This document shows positions 1 to 10,982 of a stretch of DNA of 64,000 nt, piece by piece (the first letter of the stretch is position 1; the number at the start of each line of letters is the position of its first letter). The notes beneath the pieces are model-generated. The model was not told the origin of the DNA. It searched no databases and saw nothing but the letters and a program-made list of their open reading frames with translations. This DNA comes from Chondrosia reniformis (taxonomy: Eukaryota > Porifera > Demospongiae > Chondrillida > Chondrillidae), in the NCBI GenBank assembly GCA_947172415.1, contig OX359201.1, positions 2,356,001-2,420,000 of the forward strand. The letters run 5' to 3'. A program made the translations under genes and the position numbers.

Positions 1-603
1 CGACAATATGGGAGTAACAATTGTCACTGCATAACTTAAAATACCGTAAAGGAAGACGTACATTATTAGAAAAGGAAGTCCACCTTCATCACTGAGAGTA
101 GGCGAACAGGTAACATTCTTGGCAATTGTAATAGTAATAACCTGAGGACTCCAAACCACTGCATTTAATGAGATATTAATGACCCATATCATGCAAACAG
201 TCAGCACTACATACCTCAGTACTACTCCATTGTGGCCATACCTTACAAACAGGAACACTACCACAGTGAAAACTGCCATAAATGAGAATCTGCAAGCTCC
301 TCCACTTAAGTACATCCAAGTAAAGATGCGACAAAAGTGTTCTGAAGGTTTGACATACAGGTTAGTGGCTGATATAATGACATCAGCAGTATTGAGTATT
401 ACTCCACTCAACCCAACAGTAATATTAGCAGCCAGGAGGTTGAGCATCAGAAGGCGCACAGGCTTTGGAAAAGTAGACTCTCTTAGAATCATAAGCTGGA
501 CAAATAGATTCAAAAGTATGCCAGGAATAAGGAGAACTATCAATTCAATCAAAGCACCAACTCTGAACCTTTCCTGATAGGGAGTAGAGAGATTTGCATT
601 CAT
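1..603 (-). CDS. Rhodopsin-like seven-transmembrane receptor, N-terminal 201 codons (partial, runs off left edge)
   Basis: The minus strand is open from an ATG at 603-601 to the window edge. The translation begins MNANLSTPYQERF, with an N-glycosylation site (NLS), and then shows successive hydrophobic segments. TM1 is around residues 16-40 (GALIELIVLLIPGILLNLF). TM2 starts near RLLMLNLLAANITVG. A cysteine at the start of TM3 (EHFCRIF) is followed by FMAVFTVVVFLFVRYG, where VRY sits in the place of the class A DRY motif. TM4 comes next, then a loop with a second cysteine (VTCSPT) able to pair with the first, and the start of TM5. This fits a class A-type G-protein-coupled receptor in the plasma membrane; the ligand is unknown. 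The frame stays open upstream of the chosen ATG, so an extra N-terminal exon or earlier start is possible. It is divergently oriented to the death-domain gene at 2116. Confidence 0.72.
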   Translation of the reverse strand, partial: MNANLSTPYQERFRVGALIELIVLLIPGILLNLFVQLMILRESTFPKPVRLLMLNLLAANITVGLSGVILNTADVIISATNLYVKPSEHFCRIFTWMYLSGGACRFSFMAVFTVVVFLFVRYGHNGVVLRYVVLTVCMIWVINISLNAVVWSPQVITITIAKNVTCSPTLSDEGGLPFLIMYVFLYGILSYAVTIVTPILS

Positions 604-2115
604 ACTCAGACTAAACCTGTTAAACGGTCTCACCAAATAATGAAATGTAACAAGTCTAAATCCTCTTTTATACCTAATCCCAGCCCATATACCAGTATGT
701 ATATATATTGTGAGAAAACCTATATGAAAATGTACATGTATAGAAAATTTCATAAAATTTAGTAATTGGCAATCGAAAAGTAATAAAGTCTTACCTCACT
801 GTTTAATGTTAGCTTTTGGTGGTTTTGATTGGTTCACTAACAGAATTAAGGCATTTCATTGGTGCTAAATTTAAGAATTTCATAATGTTCCCTTATTTAT
901 ATGTGTCTGTTGAATGCACATTCAAAAATGACAAAGTATACATACAATTATTTTTCTCTTTATATTCCATTGAAAATGAAGAGGAATGTATTGCTGTGAT
1001 CCTTAAAAAATACATGCATGCTAACAACGAATCAACAAGTTGAGCAGGCATGTAAAAAGTCATTTAGGTTTTTAAATATATAATATTATGTATACATATG
1101 TTTAACCAATGACATATAGACATACATTTTACACATACACTAAGTGGATAGAGTATATACATATTTAGCAAGTTATTTGTAAACACAACTTTGTGACTAT
1201 TGGTCTCTCTCAGTTGACCCTCAAAAACTAAAGTTGTATATTTTAAAAATGACAGGATCCTAGGAACAACTTTGATGAGATTCATGTTTTTTTTCTGAAA
1301 TCTTATATCTTTTATTATATTTATATCTTTTACTGATACCTTATTAATTGGAAATCTGCCTTTGAAGCCATATCCATTTCTGCCAACACAGCAGTTAGTC
1401 TTAAATATAGATACAAGATAATAAGAAATTTCCTTTGACAACATATATACCAGCACACCCTTGGAGGTACTGACTGGAGAAATGGGATGAAAATTGCTGA
1501 TATATACATTTTCAAACATGACGCGTACGACAGTATCTTAAGTTGAAAGCTGAATTAATGCAGTAATCGATATAACAAAAAAAGATATAAACATATGATT
1601 TGGCAGACTGCAGATTAAACTCTACCTCAAGATCAGTAACTTTGCAATAGAGTATTGTGTTAAGTAGACCACGCCTTGAATGGGTGAACTCCTTCATTAT
1701 AAATTGACAGGCCATCCATTTTCCTGTAGGTGTAATTCAGGGAAAATCATGAAAACTATTTTTCTGAGAAAACCGTGATTTGCGATTTAAAGACCCTTAA
1801 CAAGTAAGATGTTCTTGAATGCACTGCAACCGACCTCTTCGTATAATCCGTGGTAGAGTTTATTTACATTTAATCAGTCAAGAACGTAGGTCCTACAATC
1901 TTGTAGGTCCTACAGTTTTAACTGCTAGCTTGTGATCATACGCAACATTTATATTGTCTCTTAGTTTAGCAAATTTTAACTGCCTGGTAATATACGTGCA
2001 AATACAATAGCTTAATAATTATTAATTGAGAGGTTTCAAAAACCCATACAAATAGATAAAGTATAATGGAATGTTATTCTCTGCATGTCTAGCGATGTTC
2101 CTGTGATTTATTGCG
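604..2115. other. Intergenic region between divergent receptor and death/KH gene
   Basis: I see no recognisable gene here. Open frames of 60-151 codons exist on both strands (for example 1064-1519 minus and 816-1043 plus), but they lack recognisable domains and are AT-rich. An imperfect inverted repeat built from AGGTCCTACAA and TTGTAGGTCCT lies near 1888-1912, about 200 bp before the plus-strand start codon. The stretch presumably holds both divergent promoters. Confidence 0.5.
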
Positions 2116-5100
2116 ATGGCTGAAAGAAGTCCAACTCGACCTAACTGTGAGTTATCTTTATGTATACAGCTAGATATCTAATATTGTATGCTTGAAGCTC
2201 GGTAATTTATTGGTTATACACTTTTACTCTTACATATAGTATTGTATAAGCGTACAAGAAGGGAAGTTCAATCGCATATTGGCTTGAAATGGCCCGCTCT
2301 AGCTAGAGAACTGGGATTTTCTCAGACAGATGTGGATGGTATAAGGTGCAAGGATAAAGACAATTTGGAAGAACAGATTGAAGGAATGTTGCAGAAATGG
2401 GAAGAAACAGATCCCACTCATACAATCTACCAACTTCTCTCTGCGCTACATGATACAACTACATCAACAGGAGATGAAACTTACAAAAATATAGCAGATT
2501 CTATCTTTGAAAGTTGCTTGAAAGGTAAGCTACCTGTGTATTTTAGTTAGTAGTGTACTGCCATATACGAAGGTCTCATAATTCCAGTCTGAGAACTTCT
2601 GACAGCCAAAAAAGTTTAGCAAAGATCCTTACTGTATTGTATTTTCATTAGTATACAAATAATCCATTACACCATCTCCCATATATAGAACTGTTTAACA
2701 TACACATGCAGCTAAGGGGTTAATACTAACAGAATAGACTGTTTTTCGAGACTTATTATTTACAGAAAGTCTATATAAGGTTTTGGTTAGGGGGCTTGTC
2801 CAAATTATTTTTGTAAAATATAATGTCAAAATGACGTTTGGGGTGGGGTCAAGTCACATGACGTTTTACACTACTCTTACCAAGAAGGTGATGATGAGTT
2901 TGTATGTCCTCTTTGTTCAAGAAGGAAAAGGCCACGTTTACTGAAGTGAGATGAACATTCACACATGCACAACAAGAAAACTCTCTTTTGTAGCAATTGT
3001 TTTAATAAAGTGTTTGTATTATGTATTAAAATGTTGTGTATATAGAAAAGCAGCTTCTTGTGTTGAATCATTGTGTCGTTTTTGAGGGGGAGAGGTCAAA
3101 ACATAATGTCAAAATGATGGTATTTTTTACAAAAATAGTTTGGACAAGCCCCCTTAAGGATATAATTTGAGAGTACATGAAACACATTGTGTGAATAGGT
3201 ATCTTCTTACATGAGTCTTGCAGGCATTTCTTGAAACATTTCTAGCAAAGATTGTATGTCACTGCATTAAGGATTAGATGCTTATGTAAGAGTGTGTAGT
3301 TACTGTATGTACATGTATTACTTTTCTCATTATACATTACAGCCGTGATTGATGAAAAGGTTAGCAATCATTGGAAAAAAATGGCTACTGCATTTAACTT
3401 CTCCCACAAAGATATTGAACCTTTTATGTCCAAAGATGCTAATTTGGCAAATCAAGCTTATGTGCTTGTCCAACTCTTATGCAAGGAGGAAGGATGGCAA
3501 GTCGTGGTATCTCAACTTCCTGAGGTACTTGCTACCATTGGTTACACTGCAAAGGCTGAAAAATTGTCCGAAGACTTCTTTGGTATGTTGTAGGTATATG
3601 CACTCTGTTAAAGCTACCTTGATGTACATGTACATACACATTACACAATGTCATGGCTCATCTTTCAATAATTTTGACATATAAATATTTCAGTTTGATT
3701 TTCAGTTTTATCTGCTGATGATTCTGTGGTCTTCCTTATAATAACTGATTGATTGCTTGTAACTTTTTGACAAACTGTATTCTTAGATGTCCAATAGTTA
3801 CATATGGTTAACCACTTTAAAAATATGGTAATTCTCATTCCGTCATCTACTTTTCATATAGCAATTGTTTCTTTTGTACTTTCCCTCTTCATAACATTTG
3901 ATCAAGAGGATTATCACTTTTGATTATTCATAATGTATATCTTTGTGCTCATCTAGGCATGTCTTTGAATGACCTGAAAGCTCACCTAAAGCCATCCACA
4001 CAATATGAGCCTAGTGATATGGTAATGGTTGTTCATGGAGATAGTCATCTTTATGGTGTAGTAAAGTGGACTGGTACCCTCCCTGGACATGTGGAAAAGA
4101 TGGCTGGTTTAGAGATGGTTAGACTATTTGTCTTATGGAAATGAGCTCTTTATGTCATAATTAGGGATTTATGATTAAGTGTGACCCCCTTATTAACTCT
4201 GACTTTTTGTATATGTAGGAGGACGAATACCCAGTTTTAGAAGATAAACTATGCCAAGGCTCTTACAAAGGCAAGAATTATTTTATTAGTCCACGAGGAG
4301 CCTTCTTCCCGTTTTCTAAATTGCAACGAGATCCTCGAGTTTATGATGACAGCTCAACTATTGCAATAGCACCAGGATTTTCCAGAAATCAGTCAGCTAC
4401 CTTAGATTCTGTAGAGCAAGATTCTCCCCAGCGACACACATCAGCTACTAAAGATGGGGGATCCCCTACTTTAGAAACACCACCTTCTATGAAACCCAAA
4501 ATCCCACCTCAACCGATAGCATTTAACAACCTTGATGAGTCACAATTAGATATGGCTACTCCACCACCTTTTCAAACCAGTGGGGGCGGCCAGACAGAAA
4601 CAATTGTGAAGAAAGTAGCAGAAATACTGAGCCCAACCAGAGAAGAGAAATTTAAGCCAGTGTTTGTACGTGGGAGTAAGAGTATTTATATCTTCCATAT
4701 CCCTGGTGACTTGGCTGGTCTACTAATTGGTAAAGAGGGGGCAACAGTTAAACACATACAGAATGAGAGTAAGGCCAAGGTACTGATAACCTCTAAGAAG
4801 CAGGCCCTTGCCAATGATACTGAGGTAGCAGTGTTTGGCGAGGATAGCAACTGTGCTGAGGCAATCAAGATGATACTTAATCTCATTGAAGAGAAACAAA
4901 GGAAGTTTGAGGCAATAACAGAAATCGTAACCCTTACTGATTTAGAAGCAGGTAAAGTCATTGGTAAAGAAGCCAAAACTCTTCGTATCATCAAGCAAGC
5001 CTCTGGTGCTAAGATTGAAGTTGATCGCAGACCTAAAGGTGAGGTAGCATTTCCAGACACGAAAAGAAAGTGCAAAATCACGGGTTTACCAGAACAAGTA

Positions 5101-5262
5101 GGAACAGCTAAAGAACTCATTGAACAAGTGAGGAGAGGACTGCAGATATCTCCTGAAAAACAGCAGGTCAAATATTTATTGAATAGGCTTGTTCAGGAAT
5201 TTGGTGTCACAGTCCCAGATAAGGCAGACATCAGCGATCAACTTAAATCTTTTAATATATAA
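2116..5262 (+). CDS. Tandem gene A: death-death-CAP-Gly-KH-KH protein, 586 aa
   Basis: Five exons join in phase: 2116-2146, 2240-2524, 3343-3582, 3957-4117, 4219-5262. Residues about 11-105 form a death domain (motifs HIGLKWPALARELGFSQTD and MLQKWEE). Residues 106-185 form a second death-fold domain (EKVSNHWKKMATAFNFS, then QLPEVLATIGY). Residues 205-275 resemble a CYLD-type CAP-Gly domain (LYGVVKWTGTLPG, AGLEMED, YKGKNYF). A Ser/Thr/Pro-rich linker follows. KH1 lies at about 393-465 with an intact GKEG loop. KH2 lies at about 472-546, with its GXXG loop altered to GKEA. Death folds mediate adaptor oligomerisation, the CAP-Gly of CYLD binds NEMO, and KH domains bind single-stranded RNA or DNA. 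An RNA-responsive cytoplasmic signalling adaptor is therefore an inference, not shown. The paralogue follows 306 bp downstream. I know of no named family with this order. Confidence 0.85.
2787..3157. mobile_element. MITE-like element with long terminal inverted repeats in intron 2 of gene A
   Basis: The two ends are inverted copies. The left end reads GGGGGCTTGTCCAAATTAT and continues through TTTTTGTAAAA and an AATGTCAAAATGA block. The right end gives nearly the same on the other strand, GGGGGCTTGTCCAAACTAT. TTA or TTAA adjoins both ends and may be the target duplication. The roughly 370 bp length and lack of an open frame fit a non-autonomous DNA transposon. Confidence 0.7.
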
Positions 5263-5568
5263 AATTGTGCATACATTTACTCTAAACAAAAATCTTCAAT
5301 GACTGATTTTTTGGTGTTTCTGCTATAAATGTATATTACATGCATGTAGGCTTATTTTGCAAAAAAATATTGTAAATCGATAATCGGTTTATGATTTCTT
5401 GGAACCGAAACTGTAGGTTCTGAGAAAAATGGAAAGAAGAATCATAAGTTATTAGAAGAATCAATACGAGTAGTCTAGAAGTCGTTTCGATTTAGATGCT
5501 ACGCTTCGTTATAGTATTGTACTGCGATAAGCCGATTCCCAAGATCAGAGATAAACGGACTGTGTAGT
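5263..5568. other. Short spacer between tandem death/KH genes
   Basis: This 306 bp spacer must hold the 3' end of gene A and the promoter of gene B. No canonical AATAAA signal or other strong motif was recognised. Confidence 0.5.
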
Positions 5569-6662
5569 ATGGCAAGTAGGTACAGTGGTTTAGATAGTGG
5601 TATTTCGTATACGCGTGGTTTTACTATACCTGTTGAAAGTATTACATTATTTGTGTCATGTTCTTATTATCATTGAAGAGCATCGATATCTCTATATATG
5701 TAGGGTGTGGCATCAAATTTGGGACCACACTAAATCTTTAGCCGTATATAATCGTATCTCTTAGATTCTTGGTCCACTTCATAAGTACTTAGGACTACAT
5801 AGTTGCAAGATAATATGGAAATGCTTCACTTATTATTGTAGGTCCTTCCCAACTCAAATTGTATTATAGAGTTGTACAAGGTGTGAAGAAGCAGATTGGT
5901 TCAAAGTGGCCAATGCTGGCTAGCAAGTTGATGTTTAGTCAAACTGATATTGATGCAATCAAAGTTCAGCATCCTCATTGTCTTCACAGCCAAATAACAT
6001 TGTTATTCCTTAAATGGGGCATGCAGTTTGACTCTGGACAAGGAACCGTGTACAAGTTAATTTGTGCACTTCGTTTAGCTGCTCGTGAAAGTAGGGATCA
6101 GGACTACAACAAACTAGCACAGTCCGCATTTAGGGAGTGTTTGAAAGGTAATGCATCATTATGGCAAAAAGCAGTACAAGTGTAAATATATAAGTCAATA
6201 CACATTCCATTTAAGGTTAATATCATGTATTCACATACTATATTCAAGGAAGTTCAACATAGTTTTACATACAATATGGCTAATACATGCCCAGGAGCAG
6301 CCCTGTGCCCTGTAACCATAGCTGGCTAGCATCTTTTATTTGTTTTTTATATGCCTTGGGTGTAATATGTCCTTAAAACTGTAAGGTTCAAACACTGTTC
6401 ACTTCAAATGCAGTTCCTGGTCTCTAAGGACCTTACAACAACCTCCAAATGTAACTCAACTAACAGATATGCCGACCCTGTTGTCAACGAGGGTAGTTTT
6501 GAACTGATTATACATTTCCCATCACCAATGTTATAGACAATGTATGTAACATGTATGGTGCAATTAATACTGTACACCTAACCAATTAACCAATCAATAC
6601 ATCTAGAATGTTATACTTAGGTTTATACAACTCATGCCACATTGGCACATAAATAATAATAC

Positions 6663-6720
<58 letters not shown>

Positions 6721-9600
6721 CATGGACCATCTGTTAGTTTCTTGAGCCAGCCGAAGAAAGTGTTGAAAAGAATTCCACGTAAGTCCAGAATATCTGTCGC
6801 TAGGAGACTTGCAACCCTGGTCGAACAAGTGGTCACCCGCAACGACATTCCCACGTGGTTAGCGCTCCTGCAGTTTCCAAAGAAGTGCCTATTTACTCCA
6901 CCTAGAGGCGGAAAGCGCTGGAACCTGGCATCCTTGGTAAACAACCAAGTTCTCCAGGAGTCACACAGCATTCAAATCGAGGCTCAAAACCCTCAGCTCA
7001 GTCGACGCCCAGGTAGACCCAAAGCTAGCAACAAAGCACCCATTGACTTGCTTGCTGCCAGAGTTTCAGGTAAGTTGGAAGAAGGCGACTACAGGGGAGC
7101 TGTAAGGCTAGCCTGCAGTGAAGATGTAATTGCCGAGCACAACGGAGAAACACTGGAGGCCCTTAAGGATAAACACCCCCTTGCCCATCCTGGCTCTCAG
7201 ATACCTGACCTGAGCTGCAATGCCACTTTGCAATTCCCAATCAACTCGCAGGTAATTTTGAAGGCGATCACATCATTCCCAAATGGCTCAGGAGGTGGTC
7301 CGGATGGCCTCCTCCCTCAGCATTTGAAGGACCTGACAGGCAGTTCCACTGGTGATGGAGGTGTTTCCCTATTGGCATCCATAGGAGGGCTTCTATCTTT
7401 GATCCTGGAGGGCAGGACTCCACCACCTATACGTCCACTCTTCTTCGGTGCTAATCTCACTGCCCTGACAAAGAAAAGCGGTGGGATTCGCCCCATTGCC
7501 GTTGGCTGCACCCTCAGAAGACTTGCTGCAAAATGCGCTTGCCTTCATGCTTTGGAGTCCACCGCAGCATTGCTGTACCCACATCAATTGGGTTTTGGTG
7601 TCCCAGGAGGAGCTGATGCAGCCGTCCATGCTGCCCGCATCTATCTATCGCAAATGCCTAACAACAAGGCTCTCCTCAAAGTAGATTTTAGGAATGCTTT
7701 CAACAGCATTAGACGCGACAAGATGCTGGAAGCTGTTGAAGCATACATCCCGGAATTGTTGTCATTTGTGCATTCGGCCTACTCTGCCCCGTCAATCTTG
7801 TTATGGAATGAGGTCCAAATTCCATCATCAGAGGGAATCCAACAGGGGGACCCACTAGGCCCTTTGCTGTTTTGCTTCACCATCCATGAGCTTATATCCA
7901 GCCTGGTGTCCGAGTTTAAGGTCTTCTTCCTGGATGATGGCACCATGGGCGGCGACCTCGATGATCTGACAGCTGACTTGAAGAGGATTAATGAGGAGGG
8001 TCAGGTGTTGGGTCTGATACTCAACGTGTCAAAGTCTGAACTGATCTCACATGATCAGTCAAAACTGGGCACTATGTTCTCTACCTTTCAAGACCTAGTT
8101 TTTGTGGATCCCAAAGATGCCACCCTGTTGGGCTCCCCTCTAGGTCCCAATTCCATGATTGATTGCCTTCACAGTCAAATCAATCAGTTGAGGTTGGTTG
8201 GAGAACGTCTTTGCCATCTCGAAACCCATGACGCCATTACTATCCTACGTCACTCACTTGCAATCCCGAAACTTCTCCACATACTCAGGACATCACCAGT
8301 TTTTTCTTCACCTCTTTTGGTATCCTGGGATGAGCTACTCTTGTCTGTTTGGGTCAGAATCACAAACATTGATTTGAGACTGGGAGATCCATCCTGGTTA
8401 CAGGCATCACTTCCAGTCTCATCTGGTGGTCTAGGGCTTAGGAACGCCTCGCATCTTGCACCCTCTGCTTTTTTGGCCTCTGCTGATGGAGCTTCCGCCC
8501 TGGTACAGAAACTACTTCCACCACACCTACAATCCTCACCCTACAATGATAGAGAGACTGCTCTATCCACTTGGAAACGTGGCCTACCGGAAGACACACC
8601 CCTGCCCTCTTGCAGTTTACGTGGCCATCAGAAGTCATGGGACCAACCCAGAGTTGAACAGCTTTACCTATCCCTCCTGTCCAACTGTGACAATGACATA
8701 TCTAGGGCCCGTCTTCTTGCAGCTGCCTCAAAGCACTCTGGAGCTTGGCTTAATGCCCCTCCAGTCTCCTCCCTTGGTCTGCGAATGTCCAACGAAACTA
8801 TTCGCATAGCTGTGGGCCTACGGGTGGGAGCTGCCATCTGTCACAACTGCGAGTTTTGTGGCAGGGAGGTCGACCAGCTTGGCCATCACGGTTTATCATG
8901 CAGATACAGTCTGGGCCGCCTTGCTCGACACAATGCGTTGAACAGCATCATCCATCGCTCCTTGGCTGCAGCAAAGATTCCTTCCCGCCTGGAGCCATCT
9001 GGTATCCACCGCTCAGATGGCAAACGCCCCGACGGTGTCACCATGACCCCATGGTTGGAAGGCAAGTTCCTTGTCTGGGACGCCACTTGTGTCGACACCT
9101 TTGCGAGTCCCACAAGCACAAGTGTGCCTCAGAGTGTGGAGCAGCTGCAGCACATGCTGAAGGAGAAAAGGCCAGCAAGTACTCCAGCCTTGACCGTGCC
9201 TACTCCTTCCAGCCCATTGCGATTGAGACCTCAGGCTCAGTTGGCCCCAGCACCATGTCTTTCCTGAGGGCTCTTGGCCATCGTTTAAAGACGACCACAG
9301 GAGAGCCTCAGTCTACTGCATTTCTATTGCAAAGGCTCTCTGTGGCCATCCAGACTGGGAATGCAATCTCAGTGTTGGGCTCCCTCGGACCCACCTCTAG
9401 ACTTGGACTTTATTTTATAAGTAAACGTGTTATAAGATCACTTTTCATGTATAATTATTTAATGTTTGTGTATCCTGTATTATTTCATCTAGTATTTTAT
9501 TGTATATGGACACTTAGGCCTTTTCTTTTCTTAATCCTGTTACCTCATTCATGCCCTAATTACCACCAATCATCATCCTTTTTCCATAATAATAATAATA

Positions 9601-9656
<56 letters not shown>

Positions 9657-10915
9657 GGGCATTCAATACAGACAGATTACCACACCTGTCAAAGCAAGAT
9701 GCTCTCTTTTTGATTCGTTGTGCATTAGCTATTCCTAAAACCTTGTACCTCCTCCGCACTGCACCATGCTTTCACTCGCCCCTCCTTGAGGTGTTTGACC
9801 AGGAGCTTCGTTCCTTACTGAACTTGACCCTTAACATCCCCTTTGAGGACCACCATACTTGGTTGCAGGCAACTCTCCCTGTTGGCTGTGGTGGCCTTGG
9901 TGTTAGAAGGAGTGTTCAGCTGGCACCTTCTGCCTTTTTGGCCTCTGCTGCTGCCTCCTCACCACTGATCCAACAACTTCTACCAGGTAGGCTCACTGGT
10001 GTATCTTATGTCCCTAAAGAGGATGCTCTTAATCTTTGGCTTCAATCAGTGGATTGCCCTCCTCCATCTTCACCAAGGGACAGGAAACAACAGGCCTGGG
10101 ATGAACCCCAGTATAAAGCCACTTATCACACCTTAATTGAAAGTGCTGGAAATAGCGTCAGTCGTGCCCGTCTCCTGGCGGCAAATGTGAAAGAATCTGG
10201 TGCATGGATCAATGCCCTGCCCATCTCCGCTGTTGGGTTACGTATGAATGATGATGAGGTACAGCTTGCAACAGCCCTTCGTCTTGGTGCTCCAATTTGC
10301 CATCCATACAAGTGTCATCTTTGCGGGCATGATGTTGACCAATACGCTACTCATGGCTTATCTTGCTATCTTAACACTGGACGGCACTTCAGACATGCTG
10401 CTATCAATAACATCATCCATCGGTCCCTTGCAACAGCTAATATTCCATCTCGGCTGGAACCATCAGGTCTCTCTAGGTCAGATGGGAAACGACCTGATGG
10501 TGTAACCATCACTCCCTGGACAAGAGGTCGCATCCTTATATGGGATGCTACATGCATTGACACATTTGCTCCATCCTATGTGGAAGAAGCAACCAGAGAG
10601 GCTGGTTCAGTGGCTGCTATAGCCGAAAGCAGGAAAAAGAAGAAGTATGAAGAGCTTTCAACCATTCATGAATTCACCCCAGTGGCAATCGAGACTACTG
10701 GCGTGATGGGACCAGAAACCATGGAGTTTATTCGTAATCTGACAACCAGAATTAGATCCATCACAGGGGAGGACATGGCACACTACCATCTCATCCAGCA
10801 GCTGGCATTTGCCACTCAAAAGGGGAACGCGATGTCCATCATGTCAACAATGAACTAAACAAATTTATATTATTGTTATTATTTATCCATTATCCATTGT
10901 AAATTTAAATTTTAT

Positions 10916-10982
<67 letters not shown>

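Noticed and set aside
1064-1519. Open frame of 151 codons on the minus strand
   Set aside because: No recognisable domain, AT-driven composition and no splice context linking it to the receptor gene.
6634-6718. Start codon and poly-Asn leader for the retrotransposon protein
   Set aside because: This stretch is flanking DNA and (TAA)n read in frame; the element is 5'-truncated and begins after the repeat.
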